Origin: Parasponia andersonii
Taxonomy: Eukaryota; Streptophyta; Magnoliopsida; Rosales; Cannabaceae
Reading direction: 5' to 3'
Length of the DNA: 64,000 nt
NCBI GenBank assembly: GCA_002914805.1
Contig: JXTB01000633.1
Coordinates: 20,451 to 84,450, forward strand
The notes under the pieces were generated by a model. It made no database searches. It saw nothing but the letters and a program-made list of their open reading frames with translations, and was not told the DNA's origin. This document shows positions 10,153-21,170 of this stretch, piece by piece (position 1 is the first letter of the stretch; each line of letters starts with the position of its first letter). Position numbers and translations under genes: made by a program.

Positions 10153-12280
10153 TGATGCAACAACCCACAAGCATCAATGACATAAAACCAAGGCCCAAAA
10201 TTCCAAAACCCAATCTAATGAACATCCCATTAATTGGTAGAATACTTTTGTGTGTTAGGTATTTTAGACTTACTTATTTGAAATATGTTAGGTCATTTAG
10301 CTTATTTATTTGAAGTATGTTAGATGAAAAATTTATTTATTTAAAGTGTGTTAGGTGAACAATTTATTTATTTAAGTGTATTTGGTTAGTAGGTGCTAAG
10401 TATATGGTTAGTAGGTGCTAAGTATATGGTTGTAAGTTTCTTAAAATTATTTTATTGGATGGTTTAGATTAATCCTAAACTTGTATAAAGAGTTTTCACT
10501 AGGAAGAGTTGTAATAATCCAATCTTCAATCACATCTTAATTTTCTCTTCTAAATTCTCTTTGAGAATTTTACTTATTTCTATTATCATTTTTAGAACGC
10601 AAGTTAGAGCAAAATCTAGCAGTCCACTACGTCAATATCCCTTCTAAACCCAAATCCCTACTCCTTTCTAGCACCATATCCAAATAACAAAAGTATTGAC
10701 AAGTATTTCATGGCTTCGAACAGTGACAGTAAGGTTTGGAGAGAGGAGCACTATATCTCTTCCAAATCCAAATTCCTACCTTCAAGAATCTATGTTCTGT
10801 GAGGATAAAAGTAAAATTTGATAATAGTAGTGACAATTGTGGACTTTTGAAGCCCGTCAAGAGTCTAAATTTGTGAGATTTTAGATTCTTTCTATTTTTT
10901 GATATTGGCCATAAATGATTTCTTTTCTTACTAAATTTTTATATCAAACAAAGAAAATATAGACTTAGGTTTTCTCTCTTTAAACTTTTTTTTTTCTTTT
11001 TTTTGACATAATAAATGGATGGAAATTAGACAAAGAACTAACAGTGCAATACTTTTGTGAGGGTTGGGATTTAAATGCCAAAATTTAAAGGTTGGGAACC
11101 AAATACCAAAAATGTTAAAAATTGGGGATTTNCTCCTTTCGCATCATTCAAAAAATTAAGGATAATGTATATGTCATTGATCTACCAGCTAGTTATACAA
11201 TTTCTAAAACCATTAATGTTCAAGATCTGTACGAGCACCATGGACCAGAGTCATACCATGAGCAACTTGAGGAGGAGTTAATTTTTCAAGTAGGGGACAA
11301 CTGATGCAACAACCCACAAGCATCAATGACATAAAACCAAGGCCCAAAATTCCAAAACCCAATCTAATGAACATCCCATTAATTGGTAGAATACTTTTGT
11401 GTGTTAGGTATTTTAGACTTACTTATTTGAAATATGTTAGGTTATTTAGCTTATTTATTTGAAGTATGTTAGATGAAAAATTTATTTATTTAAAGTGTGT
11501 TAGGTGAACAATTTATTTATTTAAGTGTATTTGGTTAGTAGGTGCTAAGTATATGGTTAGTAGGTGCTAAGTATATGGTTGTAAGTTTCTTAAAATTATT
11601 TTATTGGATGGTTTCGATTAATCCTAAACTTGTATAAATAGTTTTTACTGGGAAGAGTTGTAATAATCCAATCTTCAATCACATCTTAATTTTCTCTTCT
11701 AAATTCTCTTTGAGAATTTTACTTATTTCTATTATCATTTTTAGAACGCAAGTTAGAGCAAAATTTAGCAGTCCACTGCGTCAATATCCCTTCTAAACCC
11801 AAATCCCTACTCCTTTCTAGCACCATATCCAAATAACAAAAGTATTGACAAGTGTTTCATGGCTTCGAACAGTGACAGTAAGGTTTGGAGAGAGGAGCAC
11901 TATATCTCTTCCAAATCCAAATTCCTACCTTCAAGAATCTATGTTCTGTGAGGATAAAAGTAAAATTTGATAATAGTAGTGACAATTGTGGACTTTTGAA
12001 GCCCGTCAAGAGTCTAAATTTGTGAGATTTTAGATTCTTTCTATTTTTTGATATTGGCCATAAATGATTTCTTTTCTTACTAAATTTTTATATCAAACAA
12101 AGAAAATATAGACTTAGGTTTTCTCTCTTTAAACTTTTTTTTTTCTTTTTTTTGACATAATAAATGGATGGAAATTAGACAAAGAACTAACAGTGCAATA
12201 CTTTTGTGAGGGTTGGGATTTAAATGCCAAAATTTAAAGGTTGGGAACCAAATACCAAAAATGTTAAAAATTGGGGATTT
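9984..12280. repeat. Tandem 1148-bp repeat joined by one N (probable assembly duplicate)
   Basis: Bases 9984-11131 and 11133-12280 align at a constant offset of 1149 with no indel and only a handful of substitutions (for example TAAAGAG versus TAAATAG in the LTR). A single N at 11132 separates them. The pattern fits two allelic contigs placed end to end without merging their overlap. The repeat includes the integrase tail, the 3' LTR and part of the MULE. Confidence 0.85.
10153..10634 (+). repeat. 3' LTR of the gypsy element (second appearance at 11302-11783)
   Basis: Starts TGATGCAACAACCCAC and ends CCACTACGTCA, followed by target duplication ATATC. A nearly identical LTR appears at 11302-11783 because 9984-11131 is repeated after the N. 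It has an internal tandem copy of TAGTAGGTGCTAAGTATATG not seen in the 5' LTR. Confidence 0.88.
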
Positions 12281-12305
12281 TTGCTTCAAATTATCCTAGA
12301 CTTAA

Positions 12306-13549
12306 TTAGACATTGATATTTATTTACAGATTGAATTAAAGCATATTTTTGTTAGTGATCAAAATTATTAAGAATAACGTAGATCTTCTCCATCTGTTGT
12401 ATAAGATTATTAAAGTTTTACACTTTCATTGTAATTTTAACTTTCAAAATAAAAGATAAAAAAACAAAAATCAACAGCATTAATTATCCAATTAGTCGAA
12501 TAGGGTTTCTTGCAGAATACCCTTTTGAAAGAGTTAATTCCAAAAAAAAAAAATCAAATAAAATTGGGTTGAAAAGAAAAAAAAAATCAATAGTACTTTT
12601 TTTTTTTGTTAGAAAGTTAAAGATGCTTAGCTGCCAAACCATTTCATGATTTCTTATAAAACTTAAATATCACTAGAAAATCACAAAGACCTAGGACTAT
12701 TGACTTAAATACTAGATCAGTCCCTCTCTACTGGGAAATTATTACCAATTCCATGTGACATTTAGTGGTGCTTTTATTCCGTATTTCAGCGATTAATGTT
12801 TGAATTGTTAGTATTCCTTCTTTTCCTCTTTTTCTTTTCGAAAAATTTAATTTATATGGGAAAAAAAATCTGTTTTTTGTGACCAAAAAATTGTGTCCAT
12901 CTTAAATATTTTTAAAAATTACTGCTTAGGTTACGACTTGTTCGTCAAACTTTTTACACCAATTAATTTGTCAAACTAATTTTACGTGACTTTAAATTAC
13001 ATATTCTTTAATTACAACGTTATATTGTGTAATTTTATTCCGTGTCAATTTTTTTCAACCAAAAATGTACGATGTCCAATTTTTCAATGGAAAACGAGAT
13101 TTATAACAAGATAGAACGACAATTTTAAGTTAAGTTGGATTTTTTTTTTTCGTTAACAAATAAAACATGAGTCTGCTTATGAAAAATTGAAAATGAAAAA
13201 TAAGTAATGAGAATACTATATCTCGTTTCCAAATTGCAATCAGTTTTCAATTTTGTTTTGAATGTATTTTAGGGCATTTTTTAGACTTCGTCTATATGAA
13301 CACGTCATTTATTTCACTGTCGTTAGTGCTTTATGAAATTAATATGTCACGTTTAATCCCATTATCAAAAACTTGTAGTGGTAGAGGTCGATATCAAGAC
13401 TCCCTAACATTCTTTGGCGTGATCTGCTTGAGTGACAAATACACATCGTTTTACTGTTTTAGTAAATATCAACCATTTATTGTTTTCAGTATAAATCGAC
13501 CATTTACTTTTTTTCAAACAAATGTTGCATTTTAAAGAAAGGGCACCAA
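12306..13549. other. Intergenic DNA, copy A of the segmental duplication
   Basis: Non-coding, AT-rich. It is collinear with 48465-49721 in copy B, with scattered substitutions and short indels, up to the copia insertion point at 13550. No open frame is shared by both copies, so I see no gene here. Confidence 0.8.
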
Positions 13550-13554
13550 TTTAG

Positions 13555-14019
13555 TGTTGGAAAGTAAAACAAACTTACTCAAATACTTTTACAAGAGAAA
13601 ATTATTAATTTCACTCTTCAAGTTCACTCACTCACTCACTAGAAGATATGCTTCTTTCTCTCTTCTCTTCACTCTTAGAACCTTTGTTTCTTACTTGATG
13701 TTTAGAACTCAAATGGAGAGGGGTATTTATACTACATGAGGAACAATGAGAACTACACAAATAAAGAATTACGAAAATCCTTAAGCTACACATATTTTCT
13801 TCTACACACTTCTAATAATAATCTAAGTAATCAAATAATTCACATGTAAAAAGCTAATATCTAGTTTACACTAGAAGATTCTAAGTAGAAGGCTTCTTTA
13901 ATTTGGATTTGGGCTTTTTTCTTTTATGAGTTTTATACTTGGGCAAACTTTAACTTATTGGGCCTCATGTTGATAGGTTTAAATATTTCTTATGGGCTTA
14001 AACAAGTTTATTTTCAACA
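13555..14019 (-). repeat. 3' LTR of the copia element
   Basis: Left-hand LTR on the plus strand and the 3' LTR in element orientation. It contains the GAGTGAGTGAGTGAG stretch and a TATAAATACC box typical of this family. Confidence 0.9.
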
Positions 14020-14031
14020 CCTCCCCTTAAA
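14020..14031 (-). other. Polypurine tract of the copia element
   Basis: In element orientation TTAAGGGGAGG directly precedes the TG of the 3' LTR, as required for plus-strand priming. Confidence 0.8.
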
Positions 14032-14110
14032 CTTGTTTTATAATACCAAGTAAATTTCTTAATCTTGTAAAGTCTTCAAACTTGAGTGGCTTAGTGAAAA
14101 TATCAGCAAT

Positions 14111-16939
14111 CTAATCATGTGATCTCACATACTCCAATTGTACTTCTTTGTTTGTAACATATTCTCTTATGTAATGATAGCGAGTGTCGATATGCTTACT
14201 TCGGTCATGAAAGACTGGATTGTTAGTCAAAGTTATTGCTGACTTATTGTTAATATAAATCTCCGTTGGCTCCTTTTGAGGCATGTTTAACTCTTTCAAC
14301 AACTTTCTTAGCCAGATTGCATGACTAACATATGACGTAGCAGCTACATACTCAGCTTCGCATGTTGAAAGGGTGACAATCGATTGTTTCTTAGATACCC
14401 AGGTGAAGGCAGTTTCTCCCATGAAAAACACAAAACCAGTTGTACTTTTTCGATCATCAGTATCTTCGGCTCAATCACTATCACTGTAACCAACGAGTTT
14501 GTAATCATTAGAAACTGAATAGAACAAGATTGATCGTACCTTTTAGGTAACGGAAAATTCTCTTTGCAGCTTTGAAGTGAGTAGTTGTTGGAGTTTTCAT
14601 GTAATGACTTACTAGTCCAATTGCATAGAGAATATCGGGCCTTGTATATGTCAAGTACCTAAGGTATCCAACAAGGCTCTTAAAGAGTATTGGATCCACC
14701 TTCTTTGCTTCATCATCTTTGAATAATTTTATTCCGCACTCCACTGGTGTACTTATCGGCTTGCAATCATCTATATTGAACTTCTTCAGGATCTCCTTTG
14801 TATAGCTTTCTTGGGAGATAAAGATGCCTTCTTCCTTTTACTTGACCTCTATGCCGAGGTAGTATATCATAAGTCCGATGTCTGTCATTTCAAACTCATG
14901 TGTTATTACTCTCTTGAATTCGTCAAACATTCTTGGATTACTTCCAGTAAATATGAGATCATCCACGTACAAGCATACGACCAAAATATCTCTATCTTTA
15001 GTCTTAACATAGAGAGCATGTTCATAAGGGTATTTAATAAATCCATTTTCTTGGAAATATTTGTCAATTCGGTTGTTCCATGCTCTTGGTGCTTGCTTTA
15101 GACCATAAAGAGTCTTCTTTAGCTTCAAAATCTTATCTTTATACCCTTTCATTTCATAACCCAATGGTTGTTGGATATAAACCTCTTCTTCAAGAACTCC
15201 ATTCAGAAATGCGGACTTTACATCTATCTGATGAATCTTCCATTTGTTCTGAGCAGCAAGAGAAATAATTAGTCTTACAGTTTCCAATCGTGCAACAGGA
15301 GCGAATACCTCGTTGTAATCAATGTCGGCTCTTTGACTATAGCCTTTCGCGACCAGCCTTGCTTTGTATCTTTCTACCTCTCCATTGGCATTTTTCTTCA
15401 CCTTGTACACCTATTTTACACCGATAGCTTTATGACCTTTAGGAAAAGTGGATAGTTCCCAAGTGTCATTCTTCTCTATGGCTTTGACTTCTTCATCCAT
15501 CGTATTCCTCCATTTTTTATCTTGTACAACCTCTTGGAAGTTCACCGGTTCACAATCAGCAAATAGGCAAAATAGAGTGAGGTTTTCAAGTCTATCAGTC
15601 ACTTCATATAGATCTTCAATACTTCTTGTACGTTCTTTATGCCTCTCAGTTAAGAAAGATGGAGGTGAAACTTCATGAGTGGATGATGTTGGTGAGAAAG
15701 GTAGAGTAGTAGCTTCCTGATGGACTTCTCTTGCTTGCTTTACTGGTGTTTCTATATCTTCAAATTGTGGAAAGAAATTGTAGTCATTTGTTTGAGAACC
15801 AAAGTCCTATTTACCTTCTTCATCGAATATTACATCTCAGCTGATGATTACTCTTCCATTGTTAGGATTGTATAACTTATATCCTTTAGAGATAGTGTCG
15901 TAGCCGATGAAAATGTACTTCTCGCTTTTATCATCAAGCTTGGTTCTATGTTCGTCTGGCATATGCACATGGGCTATGCTTCCAAAGATTCTCAAGTGGG
16001 AGATCCCAGGTTTCCTTCTGCTCCATGCTTCTTGTGGTGTCTTTCCCCACACACTTCTTGTTGGAGATCGATTGGACAAATAATCTACGCATGTAACAGC
16101 TTCTGCCCAGAACTCTTTGGGTAATCTCTTACTTTTTGGCGTGCTTCGAGCTATGTTGAGGATGGTCTGGTTCTTCCTTTCTGCCATGCCATTTTGTTGA
16201 GAGGATCTTGAAACAGTTAAAGGTCATCGAATTCCATTTGCTTCGCAAAATTCTTGGAACTCTTTTGAAGTGAATTCTCCTCCTCTATCAGATCTCATGG
16301 CTTTGATCTGAAGACCGCTTTCCTTCCCTACAGTAGCCTTGAACTTCTTGAAAACTTCAAAGACTTTTGATTTTTGCTTCAAGAAATAAACCCAAGTCTT
16401 TATTGAGAAATCATCAATAAAGAACAAGAAGTAATTGCTCTTACCGAAAGAACTTGGTTTGATAGGACCGCACACATCTGTATGCACGAGCTCTAGTGGC
16501 TTATGGACTCTTGAATTCGACTCTTTTGGAAAGCTTTTCCTGAATTTCTTCCCAAGTAAGTATCCTTCACAAAGTTGATCAGGATGATTGATGCAAGACA
16601 AGCCTCTCACCATATCTTTCTTGGACAGTATCTCTAGTCCTCCAAAGTTGAGATGTCTGAATCTCAAATGCTATAGCCATGATGAATCCTTGTAACATGC
16701 TTTCAGACATTTTGCTATATCATTTTGTTATTTCTTGACATAGGCACTTTGGCAATCAAGTTCATATTGTTATCTCTTATAGAAAGACTATAATCTTTCA
16801 AGTGAATATCATAGCCTTTCTCTAAAAGTTGTCCCAAACTCAAGATGTTTGTTTTCATTGTGGGTACAAAATAAACATTTGAAATAAATTGATGCCCCCC
16901 ATTTTTTAAGTAGATAAGAATTTTACCTTTTCCTTTTAT
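14111..16939 (-). pseudogene. Copia pol, downstream copy (PR tail-INT-RT-RNaseH)
   Basis: In element order after the N at 16940: protease tail (about 16919-16680); GAG-pre-integrase and integrase (16667-15837) with HTDVCGP, RSDRGGEFTSKEF and MAERKNQT; RT (15602-14838) with KSAFLNGVLEEEVY, LYGLKQAPRAW and LYVDDLIFTG; then RNase H (14744-14111) with STCEAEYVAAT and HDRSKHIDTRYH. TAG or TGA stops fall before PLTV, after GHKAIGVK and after YLGIEVK. Bases 14877-16939 are repeated at 16941-19003. The RNase H part occurs only once. Confidence 0.9.
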
Positions 16940-19003
16940 NGATGTCTGTCATTTCAAACTCATGTGTTATTACTCTCTTGAATTCGTCAAACATTCTTGG
17001 ATTACTTCCAGTAAATATGAGATCATCCACGTACAAGCATACGACCAAAATATCTCTATCTTTAGTCTTAACATAGAGAGCATGTTCATAAGGGTACTTA
17101 ATAAATCCATTTTCTTGGAAATATTTGTCAATTCGGCTATTCCATGCTCTTGGTGCTTGCTTTAGACCATAAAGAGCCTTCTTCAGCTTCAAAATCTTAT
17201 CTTTATACCATTTCATCTCATAACCCAATGGTTGTTGGATATAAACCTCTTCTTCAAGAACTCCATTCAGAAATGCGGACTTTACATCTATCTGATGAAT
17301 CTTCCATTTGTTCTGAGCAGCAAGAGAAATAATTAGTCTTACAGTTTCCAATCGTGCAACAGGAGCGAATACCTCGTTGTAATCAATGTCGGCTCTTTGA
17401 CTATAGCCTTTCGCGACCAGCCTTGCTTTGTATCTTTCTACCTCTCCATTGGCATTTTTCTTCACCTTGTACACCTATTTTACACCGATAGCTTTATGAC
17501 CTTTAGGAAAAGTGGATAGTTCCCAAGTGTCATTCTTCTCTATGGCTTTGACTTCTTCATCCATCGTATTCCTCCATTTTTTATCTTGTACAACCTCTTG
17601 GAAGTTCACCGGTTCACAATCAGCAAATAGGCAAAATAGAGTGAGGTTTTCAAGTCTATCAGTCACTTCATATAGATCTTCAATACTTCTTGTACGTTCT
17701 TTATGCCTCTCAGTTAAGAAAGATGGAGGTGAAACTTCATGAGTGGATGATGTTGGTGAGAAAGCTAGAGTAGTAGCTTCCTGATGGACTTCTCTTGCTT
17801 GCTCTACTGGTGTTTCTATATCTTCAAATTATGGAAAGAAATTGTAGCCATTTGTTTGAGAACCAAAGTCCTATTTACCTTCTTCATCGAATATTACATC
17901 TCGGCTGATGATTACTCTTCCATTGTTAGGATTGTATAACTTATATCCTTTAGAGATAGTGTCGTAGCCGATGAAAATGAACTTCTCGCTTTTATCATCA
18001 AGCTTGGTTCTATGTTCGTCTGGCATATGCACATGGGCTATGCTTCCAAAGACTCTCAAGTGGGAGATCCCAGGTTTCCTTCTGCTCCATGCTTCTTGTG
18101 GTGTCTTTCCCCACACACTTCTTGTTGGAGATCGATTGGACAAATAAACTACGCATGTAACAGCTTCTGCCCAGAACTCTTTGGGTAATCTCTTACTTTT
18201 TGGCGTGCTTCGAGCTATGTTGAGGATGGTCTGGTTCTTCCTTTCTGCCATGCCATTTTGTTGAGAGGATCTTGAAACAGTTAAAGGTCATCGAATTCCA
18301 TTTGCTTCGCAAAATTCTTGGAACTCTTTTGAAGTGAATTCTCCTCCTCTATCAGATCTCATGGCTTTGATCTGAAGACCGCTTTCCTTCCCTACAGTAG
18401 CCTTGAACTTCTTGAAAACTTCAAAGACTTTTGATTTTTGCTTCAAGAAATAAACCCAAGTCTTTATTGAGAAATCATCAATAAAGAGCAAGAAGTAATT
18501 GCTCTTACCGAAAGAACTTGGTTTGATAGGACCGCACATATCTGTATGCACGAGCTCTAGTGGCTTATGGACTCTTGAATTCGACTCTTTTGGAAAGCTT
18601 TTCCTGAATTGCTTCCCAAGTAAGTATCCTTCACAAAGTTGATCAGGATGATTGATGCAAGACAAGCCTCTCACCATATCTTTCTTGGACAGTATCTCTA
18701 GTCCTCCAAAGTTGAGATATCTGAATCTCAAATGCTATAGCCATGATGAATCCTTGTAACATGCTTTCAGACATTTTGCTATATCATTTTGTTATTTCTT
18801 GACATAGGCACTTTGGCAATCAAGTTCATATTGTTATCTCTTATAGAAAGACTATAATCTTTCAAGTGAATATCATAGCCTTTCTCTAAAAGTTGTCCCA
18901 AACTCAAGATGTTTGTTTTCATTGTGGGTACAAAATAAACATTTGAAATAAATTGATGCCCCCCATTTTTTAAGCAGATAAGAATTTTACCTTTTCCTTT
19001 TAT
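14877..19003. repeat. Tandem 2063-bp repeat joined by one N (probable assembly duplicate)
   Basis: Bases 14877-16939 and 16941-19003 align at a constant offset of 2064 with no indel, separated by the single N at 16940. The repeat gives the copia element a second INT-RT segment, a domain order no copia element has. Confidence 0.88.
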
Positions 19004-19117
19004 TACTACTTTTGAATCATCACCGAAAGAAACACTCCCACTGATTGGTTCATCAAGCTCTATAAACATTGATCGATGCCCACACATATGATTGCTAGCA
19101 CCGGTGTCAAGATACAA
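16941..19117 (-). pseudogene. Copia pol, upstream copy (PR-INT-RT, cut by N)
   Basis: Protease begins at about 19117 with [11 protein letters not shown] (catalytic D-T-G). Integrase spans 18731-17871 and RT 17666-16941, where the frame ends at the N soon after the LYVDDLIFTG motif. The same stops seen in the other copy are present here, which is expected for alleles of one element and unlikely for independent decay. The copies differ by scattered substitutions. Confidence 0.9.
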
Positions 19118-19148
19118 TGTGTTGTCTTATCCTCCATTGTTGTCTATG

Positions 19149-20138
19149 CTAGTAGCACGGTGCCATTTTCTTCCCTTTTTTCTTCAACGTAATTGACTTT
19201 CTCTTTAATTCTACTATTAGGTGCTTACACTCTCTAGCATAATGCCCAAACTTATGACAATTGAAACATTCAACTTGAGACTTCTCAGGCCTTGAGTTTA
19301 TTCGAGCTCTACCATGACCTCTTGTAGAGCTTTCTCTTCTTTCGAAATTATTGATATGATAATTGTGGTCGTTGGAATTCCAACCTCGTCCATGACCTCG
19401 ACTTATACCATATCCTTGTCCTCGGGCTTGTCCTCTACCACGACCACGTTGATTTCTTTTGCTACATTGGCTATCTTCTTTCTCTGTAAGTTGTGTCTTG
19501 AGAAGCTGCTCCATAAAATTTGGCTAATTTTTTTTCTTTTCCTTGTGAGCTTGTAAAGAACCCAAGAGTTGTTCTATTGTCATGACTCCTAAATCTTTAA
19601 TTTCTTCGATGACAGTAACAATATTCTCGAACTTTAGGTCTAACGATCGAAGAATCTTTTCCATAATCGTAACATTTTCAAATTTCTCACCATTTCGCTT
19701 TATTTGATTCAAAATGGTAAAAACTCTAGAAAAATAGTCAGATACTGACTCAGTCTCTGTCATATGTAATAAATCAAACTCTCCTCTTAGAGTTTGAAGA
19801 CGAACCTTTTTGACCTTTTCTTCTCTTTTGTATAAAATTTGAAGTTTCCCCCATGCTTCCTTAGCGGAGGTTGCACTTGAGATTTTTTCAAACCTGTCAT
19901 CATCTAAGGCCTGGTAGATGAGGAAGAGAGCTTTTTTATCTCTCTTTCTTGAATCTTTTAAACTCTCCTTCTGTGTTGAAGATAGTGTTGCCTCATCTCT
20001 TAGTTCTTCGTAGCCTTTCTGTACTACTTCCTAAACATCATGTGCTCCAAGGAGGACTTTCATTTTGATAGTCTAATTATCAAAGTTATTAACTTGAAGT
20101 GGTAGAACTTGAAGAGATGCTAAATTGCCGGTAGCCAT
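19149..20138 (-). pseudogene. Copia gag
   Basis: Starts at ATG 20138 (MATGNLASLQVLPLQ). Gag-type text of the UBN2 class follows, then an RG-rich stretch (RGRGRGQARGQGYG) and an intact CCHC zinc knuckle CFNCHKFGHYAREC near 19290-19250. Stops occur in the N-terminal half and after KEKKKN (19524), so it is broken. It would form the particle and bind element RNA. Confidence 0.88.
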
Positions 20139-20219
20139 ATCTCTTAACAGAATGAGTTTTTTGAAATTTCGACTACACAGATAGTTCCAAAACGTCGAAA
20201 AACCTTAAGATTGACTTGT

Positions 20220-20460
20220 ATATCAAACGGTCAAAGTCAACGCTCGGTCAACGGTCAATGCTAGTCAACAGATTGTCAACGGCTCTGACGGTCAAAGTCA
20301 ACGCTCGATCAACGGTCAATGCTAGTCAACAGGTTGTCAACGGCTCTGACGACTTAGTCAACGGCACGATCAAATGGCTCTGATAGCTTGGTCAACGGCT
20401 CTGACGGCTCGGTCAAACGATTCTGACTCGGCTCAACTCAGTGAGTTGACTCAATTTGTG
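20220..20460 (-). promoter_or_regulatory. TTGAC-rich leader repeats of the copia element
   Basis: Between the primer-binding site and gag, a 61-bp unit occurs twice (20229-20289 and 20290-20350), followed by degenerate units. On the element's sense strand I count 14 TTGAC cores, the W-box core bound by WRKY factors. The region is downstream of the LTR promoter and so is transcribed. A role in stress-responsive expression or RNA packaging is inference. Confidence 0.6.
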
Positions 20461-20676
20461 GCAGCAAACTTTCGATGACTCGTTTGGACTCCGATTGGGC
20501 TGATTCTTATGGCAGTGTGTTCGTCTCGTCGAGCTCTTCAATTTGATATGCAATAGTAGTATGTTTGGAACAAATGGCTAATACTCTCAATCTCAAGAAT
20601 TTTTTTCTGATGTGGAAGATCAGTCAAAGCTGCAACCACAGAGCATACTTAGAATTTCAAGAGAACTCACAACCTT

Positions 20677-20688
20677 GCTCTGATACCA
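20677..20688 (-). other. Primer-binding site of the copia element
   Basis: The minus strand reads TGGTATCAGAGC, the exact initiator tRNA-Met complement of plant copia elements, three bases from the 5' LTR. Confidence 0.95.
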
Positions 20689-20691
20689 CTT

Positions 20692-21165
20692 TGTTGAAAA
20701 GTAAAACAAACTTTATTATTCACTCAAATACTTTCACAATAAAAAATTCTTAAATTCACTTTTCAAGCTCACTCACTCACTCACTAGAAGCTATGCTTCT
20801 TTCTCTCTTCTCTTCGCTCTTAGAAGCTTTGCTTCTTACTTAATGTTTAGAACTCAAATGGAGAAGGGTATTTATATAACATGAAAAACAATGAGAATCA
20901 CACAAATAAACAATTACAAAAATCCTTAAGCCACACATATTTTCTTCTACACACTTCTAATAATAATTTAAGTAATCAAATAATTCACATGTAAAAAAAC
21001 TAATATCTAGCTAACACTAGAATATTCTAGGTAGAAAGGTTCTTTAATTTGGACTTGGGCTTTTTTCTTTTATAAGTTTTACACTTGGGCTAACTCCAAC
21101 TTATTGGGCCTCATGTTGATGGGTTTAAACACTTCTTATGGGCTTAAACAAGTTTATTTTCAACA
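20692..21165 (-). repeat. 5' LTR of the copia element
   Basis: 474 bp, close to the 465-bp partner at 13555-14019 and slightly longer through small indels. It ends in CAACA on the plus strand and is followed by the TTTAG duplication. Confidence 0.92.
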
Positions 21166-21170
21166 TTTAG

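Larger units (their letters stand above)
4878..10634 (+). mobile_element. Ty3/gypsy LTR retrotransposon, complete but decayed
   Basis: LTRs are 4878-5332 and 10153-10634, starting TGATGCA and ending in CA. Target-site duplications ATATC lie at 4873-4877 and 10635-10639. Copy B shows the undisturbed site (CTCTATATCTCTTCCAAACC near 47936). The primer-binding site TGGTACCAGAGC is at 5335-5346 and a purine tract GTAGGGGACAAC precedes the 3' LTR. The internal gag-pol order (gag, protease, RT, RNase H, integrase) is that of Ty3/gypsy. Many stops and mutated motifs show it is inactive. The two LTRs have diverged by indels and substitutions, so the insertion is not recent. Confidence 0.93.
4484..12296 (+). 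mobile_element. Short non-autonomous Mutator-like element, split by a gypsy insertion
   Basis: The left end GGGTAAATTGAAGTAAAAAT at 4484 is the inverted partner of the right end TTGCTTCAAATTATCC at 12296, giving long terminal inverted repeats. The flanks are TAGCTTTAA (4475-4483) and TAGACTTAA (12297-12305), one mismatch. Nine-base target duplications are typical of Mutator elements. Copy B keeps the same right end with exact TAGCTTTAA at 48456-48464. Without the gypsy insertion and the probable false duplication the element is about 0.9 kb. It encodes no transposase, so it would need one in trans. Confidence 0.75.
13555..21165 (-). mobile_element. Ty1/copia LTR retrotransposon (TNT1/Tork-like), minus orientation
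   Basis: LTRs at 13555-14019 and 20692-21165 run TGTTGAAAATAAAC to TTTTCAACA in element orientation. The target duplication TTTAG is at 13550-13554 and 21166-21170; copy B is uninterrupted at the matching site (near 49722). The primer-binding site TGGTATCAGAGC (20677-20688) and polypurine tract (14020-14031) sit in the right places. Copia domain order gag-PR-INT-RT-RH is clear. The assembled length of 7.6 kb is abnormal because 2063 bp of pol is present twice around an N; without it the element is about 5.5 kb, as expected. In-frame stops in pol make it inactive. Confidence 0.95.

Noticed and set aside
14877-19003. True tandem duplication of copia pol
   Set aside because: A single N at the junction, no indels and shared stops fit allelic contig overlap better.
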